This document shows, piece after piece, positions 42,763 through 51,645 of a stretch of 64,000 nucleotides of DNA (position 1 is its first letter; the number at the start of each line of letters is the position of its first letter). The DNA is from Planctomycetota bacterium (lineage in GTDB: Bacteria > Planctomycetota > UBA1135 > GCA-002686595): positions 1 through 64,000 of the forward strand of contig JADJQU010000010.1 in assembly GCA_016712565.1 (NCBI GenBank), in the 5' to 3' direction. Position numbers and translations under genes: made by a program. Below the pieces are notes generated by a model. It saw only the letters and a list, made by a program, of their open reading frames with translations. It was not told the origin of the DNA and did not search any database.

Positions 42763-42768
42763 AGCCTA
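42763..42768 (-). promoter_or_regulatory. Putative -10 box (TAGGCT) of the DUF4139 gene
   Basis: TAGGCT on the minus strand lies 46 nt from the divergent hrpB -10 box (TACGCT). The two genes would be transcribed away from one compact promoter region. Confidence 0.35.
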
Positions 42769-42813
42769 CGACTTCGGGAGGCCCGAGCGTAGGCGCCCCT
42801 TCGGGCCGTAGCG

Positions 42814-42819
42814 TACGCT
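42814..42819 (+). promoter_or_regulatory. Putative -10 box (TACGCT) of hrpB
   Basis: TACGCT ends 10 nt before the hrpB ATG, so the mRNA would have a leader of only a few nucleotides. No Shine-Dalgarno sequence is present. Confidence 0.4.
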
Positions 42820-42829
42820 CCAGGGCCCC

Positions 42830-45454
42830 ATGGACAGCGCGCGCGAGCCAGAACCGCCGGGCACTCCCTCGCGGGCGTCGCTGCCCATCGACGGGCACCT
42901 GGAGCGGATCGCGGCCGACCTTTCGCGCCACGGCTCCCTGGTGCTCGTGGCCGAGCCCGGGGCCGGCAAGACCACTCGGGTGCCGCCGGGGTTGGTGGCG
43001 CGGGGCCTCGCCGGAAGCCGCGGCCAGGTCGTGGTGCTGCAACCGCGGCGCCTGGCGGCGCGCACGGCGGCGGCGCGCATCGCCGAGGAGCACGGCGACG
43101 GCCTGGGCGGATTCGCGGGCTACCAGGTGCGCTTCGATTCGCGCGTCTCCGCGCGCACTCGCGTGCGCGTGATCACCGAGGGCATCCTGACCCGCGAGCT
43201 GCAGCAGGATCCGTCGCTCCCCGGGGTCGCGGTGGTCGTGCTCGACGAATTCCACGAGCGCAGCCTGCACGCGGACCTGGCCCTGGCCCTGTGCCGCGAG
43301 GTGCAACGCACGCTGCGACCGGACCTGAAAATCCTGGTCATGTCCGCCACCCTGGAGGCCCAGGGCCTGCGCGACTTCCTGGGCAACGCCCCCCTGGTGG
43401 AGGTGCAGGGCCGTGTCTTCCCCTCGACGATCGTGCACTGCGAGTTCGACGAGCAACGCCCGCTCCCGGTGCGCGTGGCCGCCGCCGTGCGGCGCGCCCT
43501 GGCCGAGGGCGACGGCGACGTGCTGGCCTTCCTGCCCGGCGTGGGCGAGATCCTGCGCACCCAGGCGGAGCTCGCGGGCCCGGCGCGGGCCCAGGACTGG
43601 CTGGTCCTGCCGCTCTACGGGGAATTGGATTTCGCCGAGCAGGACCGGGCCCTCGCCCCCTCGCCGAGGCGCAAGGTGATCCTGGCCACCAACGTGGCCG
43701 AGACCTCGCTCACGGTCCCCGGCGTGCGCGCGGTGGTGGACAGCGGACTCGCCCGCAGCGCCTCCCACGATCCTGGGCGCGGGCTCGACCGGCTGGAGCT
43801 CGTCCCCATCAGTCGCGCCTCGGCCGTGCAGCGGGCCGAACGCGCGGGCCGCACCGCTCCGGGCCGCGTCTACCGACTGTGGAATCCCGCCGCGGACAAC
43901 CTGCGCCGCGCCCACGACCTGCCGGAGGTCCGCCGCGTGGATCTGGCGAACTGCGCGCTGGAGCTCTTCGTCTGGGGCGAGCGCGATCTCGCGCGCTTCG
44001 GCTGGTTCGAGGCCCCTGAGGCCGCGGCCCTGGAGCGCGCCGAGCGCCTGCTCGCCCGCCTGGGAGCCATCGACCGGGACTCCCGGGCCGTGACGCCCCT
44101 GGGCCGGGTGATGGCGCGCATCCCGGCCCACCCCAGGCTCGCCAGGCTGCTGGCCGCGGGCGCCGCCGAGGGTCTCCTGCCCGAGGCGGCGCGCTTCGCC
44201 GCCCTGCTCTCGGAGCGCGACATCGTCCGGCGAGTCGCGGGACCCGGCGCCCACCGGACCTCGCGGGGCCGGATCGCCGCCGGGTCCAGCGATCTCCTGG
44301 CGCGCGCCGATCTGGTGGCGGGCAACGACCACGGCTCGGGCGTCGAGGTGGACCGCAACGTGCTGCGCAACGTGGAGCGCCTGGAGCGTCAGCTGGAACG
44401 GGCAACGGAGCGGGCTTCTCCGGGGCCGAACCCGGCCGGCACAGGTCCCGGAGACGGGCTCGATCTGGAGGAGTCCCTGCTGCGCCTCGTGCTCGGCGCC
44501 TACCCCGATCGTGTGGCGGCCCTCGACTCGCCCGCGGGGCGCACGGGCCGCATGCAGGGCGGGCAGGGCATCCTGCTGAGCGAGGAGAGCGCCTTGGACG
44601 ACGAACCGCTGTTCGTGGTGCTCGACGCCGACCTCGGCGCGCGCGGCCAACAGGGCGAACGTGCCCGGGCGCGGGTGCGCCAGGCCAGCGCCATCCGGCG
44701 AGAATGGCTCGCGGAGCTGGCTCCCGGCGCCCTGCGGGTCGAGTCCGCGGCCGGTTGGGACAGTTCGCGCGAGCGCGTGGTGGCCACGCGCCGCACCTTG
44801 TACGAGGACCTGGTTCTCGACGAGGTGGAGACTTCCGACCTGGATCCCCACGCCGCCGTGCGGCGCGTGCTGGAGGAGGCGGCCAAGGACCCCGCCCGGG
44901 CCCTGGCGCCCGGCGAACACGTGGAGCGACTCCTCTCGCGCATCGCCTCCCTGGCGGGCTGGATGCCCGAGCTGGAGTTGCCGGCCCTGGATCTCGCGAG
45001 CCTGGTCCTGCTCCTGGAGCCCTGGTGCCAGGGCGTGGTTTCGTTCCAGGGCTTGCGCGCCGTGTCCCTCGTCGACGTGATCGAGAGCCGGCTGGACTCG
45101 AAGCAGCGCGCCGCCCTCGCCAAGCACGCGCCGGAGAGCCTGGAGACGCCCGCGGGCACGACGCGCCGGTTGGAATACGCGCCGGGAAAGCCGCCGGTGC
45201 TCTCCGTGCGGCTGCAGGAACTCTTCGGCCTGGCGGAGACTCCCAGCGTGGCCGGCGGCCGCGTGCACGTGCTGCTGCACCTGCTCGCGCCCAATCACCG
45301 CGTGGTGCAGGTCACCGACGACCTCTCGAGCTTCTGGAACACGACCTACGCCCAGGTGCGCAAGGACCTGCGAGGCCGCTACCCCAAACACTCCTGGCCG
45401 GAAGATCCGTGGAACGCTCCGCCGACGGCGCGGGCCAAGCGCCGCGGCACGTGA
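42830..45454 (+). CDS. hrpB: ATP-dependent helicase HrpB
   Basis: The 874-residue DExH-box RNA helicase-like protein has Walker A in EPGAGKTTRVPPGL (near residue 43), the HrpB-type motif II DEFHERSL, motif III SATLEAQGL, helicase C-terminal motifs TNVAETSLT and QRAERAGRT, and an HrpB_C domain ending in DLSSFWNTTY and the Lys-rich RGRYPKHSWPEDPW block. Its cellular role is poorly defined in bacteria. Length is typical. It is a single-gene unit, divergent from the DUF4139 gene. The 3' side faces a small tandem repeat. Confidence 0.93.
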   Translation: MDSAREPEPPGTPSRASLPIDGHLERIAADLSRHGSLVLVAEPGAGKTTRVPPGLVARGLAGSRGQVVVLQPRRLAARTAAARIAEEHGDGLGGFAGYQVRFDSRVSARTRVRVITEGILTRELQQDPSLPGVAVVVLDEFHERSLHADLALALCREVQRTLRPDLKILVMSATLEAQGLRDFLGNAPLVEVQGRVFPSTIVHCEFDEQRPLPVRVAAAVRRALAEGDGDVLAFLPGVGEILRTQAELAGPARAQDWLVLPLYGELDFAEQDRALAPSPRRKVILATNVAETSLTVPGVRAVVDSGLARSASHDPGRGLDRLELVPISRASAVQRAERAGRTAPGRVYRLWNPAADNLRRAHDLPEVRRVDLANCALELFVWGERDLARFGWFEAPEAAALERAERLLARLGAIDRDSRAVTPLGRVMARIPAHPRLARLLAAGAAEGLLPEAARFAALLSERDIVRRVAGPGAHRTSRGRIAAGSSDLLARADLVAGNDHGSGVEVDRNVLRNVERLERQLERATERASPGPNPAGTGPGDGLDLEESLLRLVLGAYPDRVAALDSPAGRTGRMQGGQGILLSEESALDDEPLFVVLDADLGARGQQGERARARVRQASAIRREWLAELAPGALRVESAAGWDSSRERVVATRRTLYEDLVLDEVETSDLDPHAAVRRVLEEAAKDPARALAPGEHVERLLSRIASLAGWMPELELPALDLASLVLLLEPWCQGVVSFQGLRAVSLVDVIESRLDSKQRAALAKHAPESLETPAGTTRRLEYAPGKPPVLSVRLQELFGLAETPSVAGGRVHVLLHLLAPNHRVVQVTDDLSSFWNTTYAQVRKDLRGRYPKHSWPEDPWNAPPTARAKRRGT

Positions 45455-45476
45455 CGGGCGGCCTCAGGCGTCGGAG

Positions 45477-45565
45477 CACCGGAAGCCGTACTCGGCTTCC
45501 TCATGGCACCGGAAGCCGTACTCGGCTTCCTTAATGGGACCGGAAGCCGTGCTCGGCCTCCACCT
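45477..45565. repeat. Three copies of a ~30-bp tandem repeat at a gene 3' end
   Basis: The core CCGGAAGCCG starts at 45479, 45509 and 45540, so the periods are 30 and 31 bp. The outer two units lie just past the stop codon of the small monooxygenase gene. The third unit is inside its last codons and differs slightly. Read on the minus strand each unit encodes an EAE-YGFRC-like peptide, so the repeat is a triplication of the gene's C-terminal codons. Confidence 0.9.
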
Positions 45566-45869
45566 TGCAGATGCGCAGTTGGTAGCCGGTGTACCACTGG
45601 GCCCGCCCGCGAGCCTGGGCCGCGCGATGTTCCAGCACGTCCTTCCAGGCGCGGATGTCCTCGCGGCTCGACCAGTAGGACACGGTGATCCCCAGCCCGG
45701 CGGCCTCGCGAACGCTCTCGACGCCCAGGAATCCGGGTTGGGCGCGAGCCAGTTCCAGCATGCGTTCCGCCGTGGCGCCGTAGCCCCCATCGCCCTCGCT
45801 GCGCTGGGAGGTGAAGATCGCCGCGTAGTAGGGAGGCTTGGGCGTGCTTGCAAGATCGTGGAGACTCAT
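45531..45869 (-). CDS. Small antibiotic-biosynthesis-monooxygenase (ABM) family protein
   Basis: The 112-residue protein fits the ferredoxin-like ABM fold: PYYAAIFTSQR strand, ERMLELARAQPGFLG helix-turn, GITVSYWSSREDIRAWKD and a closing WYTGYQLRICKVE. Relatives are small heme-degrading or quinone-forming enzymes, or of unknown role. The ATG overlaps the stop of the MFS transporter gene (ATGA). The last nine residues (from EAEHGFRSH) belong to the 30-bp tandem repeat, so its C-terminus may vary in length between strains. Confidence 0.8.
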   Translation of the reverse strand: MSLHDLASTPKPPYYAAIFTSQRSEGDGGYGATAERMLELARAQPGFLGVESVREAAGLGITVSYWSSREDIRAWKDVLEHRAAQARGRAQWYTGYQLRICKVEAEHGFRSH

Positions 45870-47067
45870 GGGCGGGCTCGATTCCAACACAGCAGCGCCA
45901 GGGCCGCGCCCCCGGCGAGGACCGCGGCGCAGCCGAGGGCCATGGTGCCGTCGAAACGTTGCCACATCCAGCCCATGCCGAGTCCCGCGGGGATCGCGCA
46001 CAGTCCCACCACGCCGTGGAACAGGCCGAAGGCCCGGCCGCGCACGGCATCGGGGGCCATTTCGCGGATCAGCGAGCGCTCGGCCGGCTCGACGATGCCC
46101 GTGTGCAGGCCGAACACGACGAACACCGCCCACGCCTGCCACGGCGAGTCCGCGAACCCCAGGGCCAGGTAGCACAGGGCGAAGAGCACGAAGCCCGCGG
46201 CGATCAGGGGCGCCCGGGGAAGACGGTCCGCCAGATGGCCGCCCAGGTAGGTGCTGGCCGCCCGCGAGAGGTTCAGCACGGTCCACAACAGCGGCAGCGC
46301 CGTGGTGGGAACGCCGATTTCTCCGGCGCGCAGGAGCAGGAAGGCCTCGGAGGAATTGGCCAGGGAGAACAGGGCGATGACCCACAGATAGCCCGAGAAT
46401 GCGCGCGGGAGGCGTTGCCGCTCGGGTCCTGAGCCGCCCGGGACGTCCGTTTTCCCCGCGGCCGGAGCGAGGACGCGCGCGGTCTCGCGCACGCTGAACA
46501 CCGCCACCAGGGCCAGGAGGCTCGGCACCAGGGCGGCCAGGAACACTCCGCGCACGGAGAGTCCAAGGCCCAGGAGGACCGTCGCCACGAGCGGGCCCAC
46601 CACGCCGCCCAGATGGTCCATGGCGCGGTGGAAACCGAAGGCGCGGCCGGACTCGCTGTCCTCCACCGAGCGGCCGATCAGGGCGTCCCGCGGCGCCGTC
46701 CGCAGTCCCTTGCCCACGCGATCCACCAGACGGATGCCGAGCACCTGCAGGGGCGCGGTGCAGAGGAGAGCAGCGGACGCACGGCGCATGGAAGTCCGTA
46801 ACCCAGACCCACCAGGGGCTTGACCCGCGGCATGCGGTCCGCGAGCCGGCCAGCGACCACCTTCAGGAAACTCGCCGTGGCGTCGGCGATGCCCTCGATC
46901 AGTCCCAGGGCCGTGGGTCCCGCGCCCAGGGAGATCAGGAACGCGGAGAGCAGCGGGAAGCTCATCTCCGAGCCGATGTCGTTGAAGAAACTCGCCAACC
47001 CCAGGGCGATCACGGCCGAGGGCAGCTTGAAGCCTCGGCGCCGATCCTGTTGCGTCACGGTTCCCAC
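45866..47067 (-). pseudogene. MFS transporter interrupted by one frameshift
   Basis: The 5' part (from the ATG at 47067) encodes a normal MFS beginning: FNDIGSEMSFPLL, GLIEGIADATASFLK and the loop motif RLADRMPRVKPLVGLGYGL. Near 46745-46775 the reading continues in the -1 frame, which carries the rest of the protein (LVDRVGKGLRTAPRDALIG, about nine more helices, ending WNRARP). Joined, they give a full-length ~400-residue transporter of the RGKGxRTxPRDAL subgroup. The break lies in CTGCTCTCCTCTGC. It is either a true pseudogene, a recent mutation, a sequencing error or a recoding site. It lies between the M1 aminopeptidase and the ABM gene. Confidence 0.8.
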
Positions 47068-47086
47068 GACGGCCCTGCGGGGCGAA

Positions 47087-48949
47087 TCACTTCCCCGCGA
47101 GCAGCTTGTCGACGGTCCCCTGGGCGATCGGGTGGTACCCCGGCCGAGCCTTGGCGTAGATGGCTCGGGCCCGGGCCCGTCCCTCGTCCGTCTTCGAGAG
47201 CTCCGTGTAGAGCGGCTTCAGGAACTTGCGCCGGCCGATGCTCACCAGGAACTGTTCGAGCCGCGGCCAGGCAGGCTCGTAGCGCGCGCGGATCGCCAGC
47301 TCGAGCCACTGGGCCGCGATCTCCGCGTTGGGGCTCTCGGTCAACCCAGAGCCCGCGTCGAGGCGCCCCAGGTCCGCGGCCGTGATCGAGTCCGGCAACG
47401 CCTGCAGGAAGTGCAACCACTCGGCCGTGTTCCAGCGCCGCACGGAGGCGGGCAGGTCGCGCAGGGTGCCCGCGGCGAATTCGCGGGCCGCGGCCGTGGG
47501 CTCGGTGAACACGCCGTGGTCGAAGTCGGGCGCGTCGGCGCGCAGACCCTCGCCCCGCAGCCATTCCTCCAGGCCCAGGGCCGCGGCGCGCGCCCCATCC
47601 CCCTGGCACAGGCGCCCGCGCACCCAGCGTTCGAACTCGCCGGTGGTCACCGGCTGGAACGCGTGCTCGTCGAACCAGGCCCGCAGAAAGGCGTCGAAGC
47701 GCTCCCGGCCCACGGCGCGCTCGAGGTGCACGAGCAAGAGACAACCCTTCTCGTAGGCCACGTCCGTGAGCCCGTCGTCGGGATCGCGGCCCGTGAGATC
47801 GAGGTACAGGCGCGTGTCCGCGGCCGGCAGTTCACCCAGGGTCTTCGTCAGATCCTGCCGGCCCAAGAGCGCGTCCTGGACGGCCGCCCGCGCGCCAAAG
47901 ATGCGCTCCAGGATGCGGCGCTCCAGGTAGACGGTGAACCCCTCGTTGAGCCAGAAATCGCGCCAGGTGGCGTTGGTCACCAGGTTCCCCGACCAGGAGT
48001 GCGCCAGCTCGTGGGCGATCACGTTGACCAGGGACTTGTCCCCCGCCAGCAGCGTCGGCGTGGCGAAGGTCATGCAGGGGTTTTCCATGCCGCCGAAGGG
48101 GAACGACGGAGGCAGCACGAGCACGTCGTAGCGGCCCCAGCGATAGGGACCGAACAGGCCCTCGACCGCGTCGATCATGCTCTCCAGGTCCTCGAACTCG
48201 CGCGCGGCGGAATCGACGACCGAGGGCTCCGACCACACGCCGGAGCGCGGACCCAGGGGGCGGAACGCGAGGTCCCCCACGGCCAGGGCGATCAGGTAGG
48301 ACGGAATCGGCCGCGTCTGCTCGAAGCGGAACACGCCGCTCTCTCCCGGCCGCGTGCGGCTCTCGGCCGACATGACCGCGGTCAGGCCGGCCGGCACGCG
48401 CACCGCGGCCGAGTAGGTGATGCGCACGCCGGGCGAATCCTGGCAGGGCAGCATGGCGCGCGCGTGGATCGCCTGGGCCTGGCTGAACAGATAGGGCGCG
48501 CGCTTCCCGGCGGTCTGCTGCGGGCCGAGCCATTGCAGGCACGAGCCCTGGGGCGTGGTGCGGTAGCGCACGGCGATCTTGGACACGCCCGGCGGAAGCT
48601 GGACGGTGAGCGCCGCGCCGAGGACCCCGTCCCGCTCCCCCAGCGTGTGCTGGAGCGCACGGCCCGACGCGTCGGTCACGCCCTCGATGGCCAGGTCGCG
48701 GGTGTCGAACACGCAGCGGCGCGCATCGGTCGCGAGCTCCAGGGTCCAGGTGGCCTTGCCGCGCAGCTCGCGGCGCTCGAAGTCCACTTCCCAGTCCAGG
48801 TCCACGTGAGTGGTGCGAGCCTCGGCGGGCCGGGCCCGCGAGTGGACGTCCTGCAGCTCGGCCTCTGGGATCGTGACCGTCTTGCTCATGGTGGCTGGGC
48901 TCCCGCACGCCGCGCACGACAAGGTCAGAATCCAACCTGCGCGGCGCAT
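47087..48949 (-). CDS. M1-family aminopeptidase (LTA4 hydrolase/aminopeptidase B-like)
   Basis: The 620-residue zinc exopeptidase removes N-terminal residues from peptides. It has the exopeptidase motif GGMENPC, the zinc site HELAHSW plus NEGF with the third ligand Glu, and a C-terminal all-helical domain like that of leukotriene-A4 hydrolases (FLVSIGRRKFLKPLYTEL). The N-terminus is hydrophobic with CAACG, so it may be exported or a lipoprotein, though the lipobox is not ideal. It starts 10 nt after TAGGCT. The MFS gene follows 19 nt downstream, which hints at peptide or amino-acid export. Confidence 0.9.
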   Translation of the reverse strand: MRRAGWILTLSCAACGSPATMSKTVTIPEAELQDVHSRARPAEARTTHVDLDWEVDFERRELRGKATWTLELATDARRCVFDTRDLAIEGVTDASGRALQHTLGERDGVLGAALTVQLPPGVSKIAVRYRTTPQGSCLQWLGPQQTAGKRAPYLFSQAQAIHARAMLPCQDSPGVRITYSAAVRVPAGLTAVMSAESRTRPGESGVFRFEQTRPIPSYLIALAVGDLAFRPLGPRSGVWSEPSVVDSAAREFEDLESMIDAVEGLFGPYRWGRYDVLVLPPSFPFGGMENPCMTFATPTLLAGDKSLVNVIAHELAHSWSGNLVTNATWRDFWLNEGFTVYLERRILERIFGARAAVQDALLGRQDLTKTLGELPAADTRLYLDLTGRDPDDGLTDVAYEKGCLLLVHLERAVGRERFDAFLRAWFDEHAFQPVTTGEFERWVRGRLCQGDGARAAALGLEEWLRGEGLRADAPDFDHGVFTEPTAAAREFAAGTLRDLPASVRRWNTAEWLHFLQALPDSITAADLGRLDAGSGLTESPNAEIAAQWLELAIRARYEPAWPRLEQFLVSIGRRKFLKPLYTELSKTDEGRARARAIYAKARPGYHPIAQGTVDKLLAGK

Positions 48950-48959
48950 GCAGCCCGAC

Positions 48960-48965
48960 AGCCTA
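48960..48965 (-). promoter_or_regulatory. Putative -10 box (TAGGCT) of the M1 aminopeptidase operon
   Basis: AGTAGGCTGTC on the minus strand ends 10 nt before the ATG, leaving almost no leader. The -35 position reads TCGTCG, a weak match. Confidence 0.4.
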
Positions 48966-49075
48966 CTGTGCCCGCGGGCCGGCGACGATCCCGCGCCGGC
49001 CGTTCCGGCGGCATTTCCAAACGCCCGCGGGTCCGGAGGGGACTTCCCTGCGGACCCGCGGTCGTCGGCCGCTGC

Positions 49076-51361
49076 CTACTGGGCCAGCTGGTCCACCACC
49101 TGCCGCAGCACGGAGTTGACGCGCTCGTTCTGGGCGAACTTCTCGTGGAGGGAGATCAGCTTGGGAGTGCAGGCGCGGGCCTTGAGCGCCCCCAGCGCCT
49201 TCGCCGCCCCGATCACCACGTCGGGGTTCGCGTTGTCGAGCAGCGGCAGGAGCTCCGCGATGGTCTGCGCCGCCCGCAGCTCCGAGCTGCGCCAGGCTTC
49301 GAACTCGCGCACGCGCTGCTGCTCGTTCCGGAAGCGTTCGAAGGCCTGGCTGGCCTTGGCGCGCACGTTGTCGCTGGGGTCCCGCAGGGCCGCGCCGATG
49401 ACGTCCAGGGCCGGCTCGTGCAGGTCCCGACCGAAGCGCTCGATCACTTGTCCGCGCACCTCCACGGCGGTCGCATCCAGTTCCTTGTAGTGGGCCAGGA
49501 GGAACTGGGTTCCCTCCGGGCCGGGCACCAGTCGGGCCACCAGCGCGCAGAGCCGCTCGGCCTCGGCGGGCTTCCAGCAGGCGGACACGGCCAGGAGCAG
49601 GTCCTTGGGCTGCAGGGGCGTCAGGATCTGCTCGCAGGCCCGTTGCACGCCCTGCGTGGACAGCGTGCGGACCGAGAGCAGCGCCCGCAGCACGGTTTCC
49701 ACGCGCTTGGGATCGTTGCGTGTGATCGCGGTGAGCGCATGCCGCACCGGGTCGTTCAGCTCGTTGCCCTGGTTGTAGCCCATCAACTCCGGGATGAACG
49801 AGGCGTCCCCGCCGAGGCTCAGGGCGACGATGGCCCGCGCCCGCAAGTTGTCCTGGCGCTCGCTGATGATGCCCCGCAGGAACTGAATGCAGGCGGGATC
49901 GAGCTTGGGCGAGGATCCGCCGGCATCTGCGCGCCCAACGCACGCCTCGAGCCACTCTCCCGCCACGCGTTCCACGTAGGCCCGACGGTGGGCCGGCGGC
50001 AGCGCCTCCGCCCCCGCGGCGAGTTGGGCGGAGGACACGCCGTCGAGGCAGGCGCGTCCCAACCACTGTCGCAGTTGATTGGAGATCTGCTCGGTGGGCG
50101 ACTGCCCGGTGCTGGACTTGCCCAGGGCGGCGACCACCACGGGGAAGTCCTCAGGCCCGGCGGCACCCAGGATACGGGTCACGGCGCCGTAGGCGGCTCC
50201 GATGTCCTCCACCGTCGCCGTGCGCTCGACCAGCAGGGGCAGCGCGGCCGGACTTCCGACCACGCCCAGGGCCGGCAGGAAGTACTGGCCCGGATAGGCG
50301 TCGGGCGCGGCGAGCAACGCGGCTTCCACGCGGGCCGAGAGGGCGGCCGACACCGGCCGCCACTTGCGGTTCAGGCCGTTCACCAGGGCGTCCATGGCGT
50401 TGACCCGCAGCTCGAGGTCACTGCTCTCGCGGGCGATGGAGAGCAGGGAGTCGACCGCCGCCGCGTCGGGCACGAAGATCTGCACGTCGCGGAAGCAGCC
50501 CAGGGCCTCGCGCCGGACCGCCGGCGAGAGCTCGGTCGAGGCGCCAAGCCGCAGGAGTTCCCCGGGCCGGAACGCGCGCAGCCAGTTGAGTGCCGCGTCC
50601 GTGCCGCCCTTGGCGAATTCGACGACCGTGCCGAGCAGCGCCGGATCGGAGCTGCGCGTCAGGCTCTCCAGGGCCTGGACGCGCACGGCCTCGGCGGGGT
50701 CCTTGAGGGCGCGCATCAGGATCGCGCGATGTCGATCCGCGGCGGCGTACTCGGCCACGGCCCTGCGCGCGAGCGGATCGGGGGAGGACAAGAGCCGTTC
50801 CAGGGCCGCGGCCCCCTCCGGGGCGCTCATCAGCGCCAGGGCGCGCACGTAGGGGGCCTGACTCTCGCCGAGTTGCCGGCCGCACAGCACGTAGGGCCCC
50901 GCGATCGCCTTCTCGAGCCACGGCACGGCCAGGGCTCCCAGCAGCGCGATGTCGCTGAAGGCCTGCTTCGACTCCTCGGTGTCCGGACCGAAGCGCCACA
51001 GGGACTCCAGGCGCTCGGCCATGCGGCAGGTGAGCGCATCATTGGCTTCCTCGGGCAGGCCCGAGGCAATCCCGGCGGCCCGGCGCTCCGCTCGAGCCGC
51101 GGCTTCTCCCGCCGCGGTCACCAGGTCCAGCCGGTTCTCCCGCGCCGCGGCCGCCTGGGCCTGGTCGTAGAGCTTCTTGGCCTTGGCGAAATCCCGCTCC
51201 TGCCCCTCGGCGAAGCGGCCCTGCTCCATCAGCGAGGCCGCGCTCTGAACCGCGGGTTTCTCCTGGGAGGCCGGCAGTGTCCAGGGCTCCGAGGAAGAGG
51301 CCAGCAGCGGAGCAGGGGCGCAGGAAAGGGCGAAGGCAAGCAAAGCAAGCGTGGGTTGCAT
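49076..51361 (-). CDS. Large exported HEAT-repeat protein
   Basis: The ~761-residue protein has an N-terminal signal peptide (MQPTLALLAFALSCAPAPLLASS). A helical region with coiled-coil character follows (AKAKKLYDQAQAAAAREN), then many HEAT-like helical repeats to the C-terminus (for example DPAEAVRVQALESL and DPSDNVRAKASQAFERF). No catalytic motif is seen; a scaffold or binding role outside the cytoplasm is likely. The start at 51361 is preferred to the ATG 12 nt upstream because GGAGA lies just before it. The window has another exported HEAT protein at 27248-28771. Confidence 0.8.
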   Translation of the reverse strand: MQPTLALLAFALSCAPAPLLASSSEPWTLPASQEKPAVQSAASLMEQGRFAEGQERDFAKAKKLYDQAQAAAARENRLDLVTAAGEAAARAERRAAGIASGLPEEANDALTCRMAERLESLWRFGPDTEESKQAFSDIALLGALAVPWLEKAIAGPYVLCGRQLGESQAPYVRALALMSAPEGAAALERLLSSPDPLARRAVAEYAAADRHRAILMRALKDPAEAVRVQALESLTRSSDPALLGTVVEFAKGGTDAALNWLRAFRPGELLRLGASTELSPAVRREALGCFRDVQIFVPDAAAVDSLLSIARESSDLELRVNAMDALVNGLNRKWRPVSAALSARVEAALLAAPDAYPGQYFLPALGVVGSPAALPLLVERTATVEDIGAAYGAVTRILGAAGPEDFPVVVAALGKSSTGQSPTEQISNQLRQWLGRACLDGVSSAQLAAGAEALPPAHRRAYVERVAGEWLEACVGRADAGGSSPKLDPACIQFLRGIISERQDNLRARAIVALSLGGDASFIPELMGYNQGNELNDPVRHALTAITRNDPKRVETVLRALLSVRTLSTQGVQRACEQILTPLQPKDLLLAVSACWKPAEAERLCALVARLVPGPEGTQFLLAHYKELDATAVEVRGQVIERFGRDLHEPALDVIGAALRDPSDNVRAKASQAFERFRNEQQRVREFEAWRSSELRAAQTIAELLPLLDNANPDVVIGAAKALGALKARACTPKLISLHEKFAQNERVNSVLRQVVDQLAQ

Positions 51362-51465
51362 GGGAGTCTCCATGGGAAAGGTGCCTGACGACTTCCATTC
51401 GACGCGGGGACGCCCCTGAACTTGTCACGACCGCGCGCGCGGCGTGTCAAAACTCGTAAATTTGC

Positions 51466-51645
51466 TAGCCCGACTGATTCATGAGCTTTGAGCGAAACCC
51501 ACGACGAAGCCCGGCCGGCAAGGCGCGACAACGCGTTCTCCCGCAGGCGACCTGCAGGTCGCCGAGGACCGAACGCGTTGGCGCAACGCGGTCCGGACGG
51601 GCTTGGGCGGGGGTTGGAGCCGAAGCTCATGAATCAGTCGGGCTA
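51466..51645. repeat. 180-bp palindromic element with perfect 23-bp terminal inverted repeats
   Basis: The left arm at 51466-51488 (TAGCCCGACTGATTCATGAG then CTT) is an exact reverse complement of 51623-51645. Inside, AACGCGTT blocks and the central GGCGACCTGCAGGTCGCC continue the symmetry imperfectly, so the whole unit could fold into one long hairpin. It has no open frame of its own. The right end includes the stop codon of the response regulator gene. It looks like a MITE or REP-type element or a large terminator hairpin. Confidence 0.9.

Noticed and set aside
40538..45391. Very long open frame on the minus strand opposite the GT39 C-terminus, DUF4139 and hrpB
   Set aside because: It is an antisense shadow: a His/Gly/Arg/Gln-rich translation with no domain, caused by high GC at third positions of real genes.
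45477..45565. CRISPR-like short repeat array
   Set aside because: The three units are directly adjacent with no spacers and extend a coding end. It is an ordinary tandem duplication, and there are no cas genes.
46820..51388. 1500-codon plus-strand frame opposite the M1 aminopeptidase and HEAT genes
   Set aside because: The same antisense effect; the minus strand carries GGMEN, HELAHSW and HEAT motifs.
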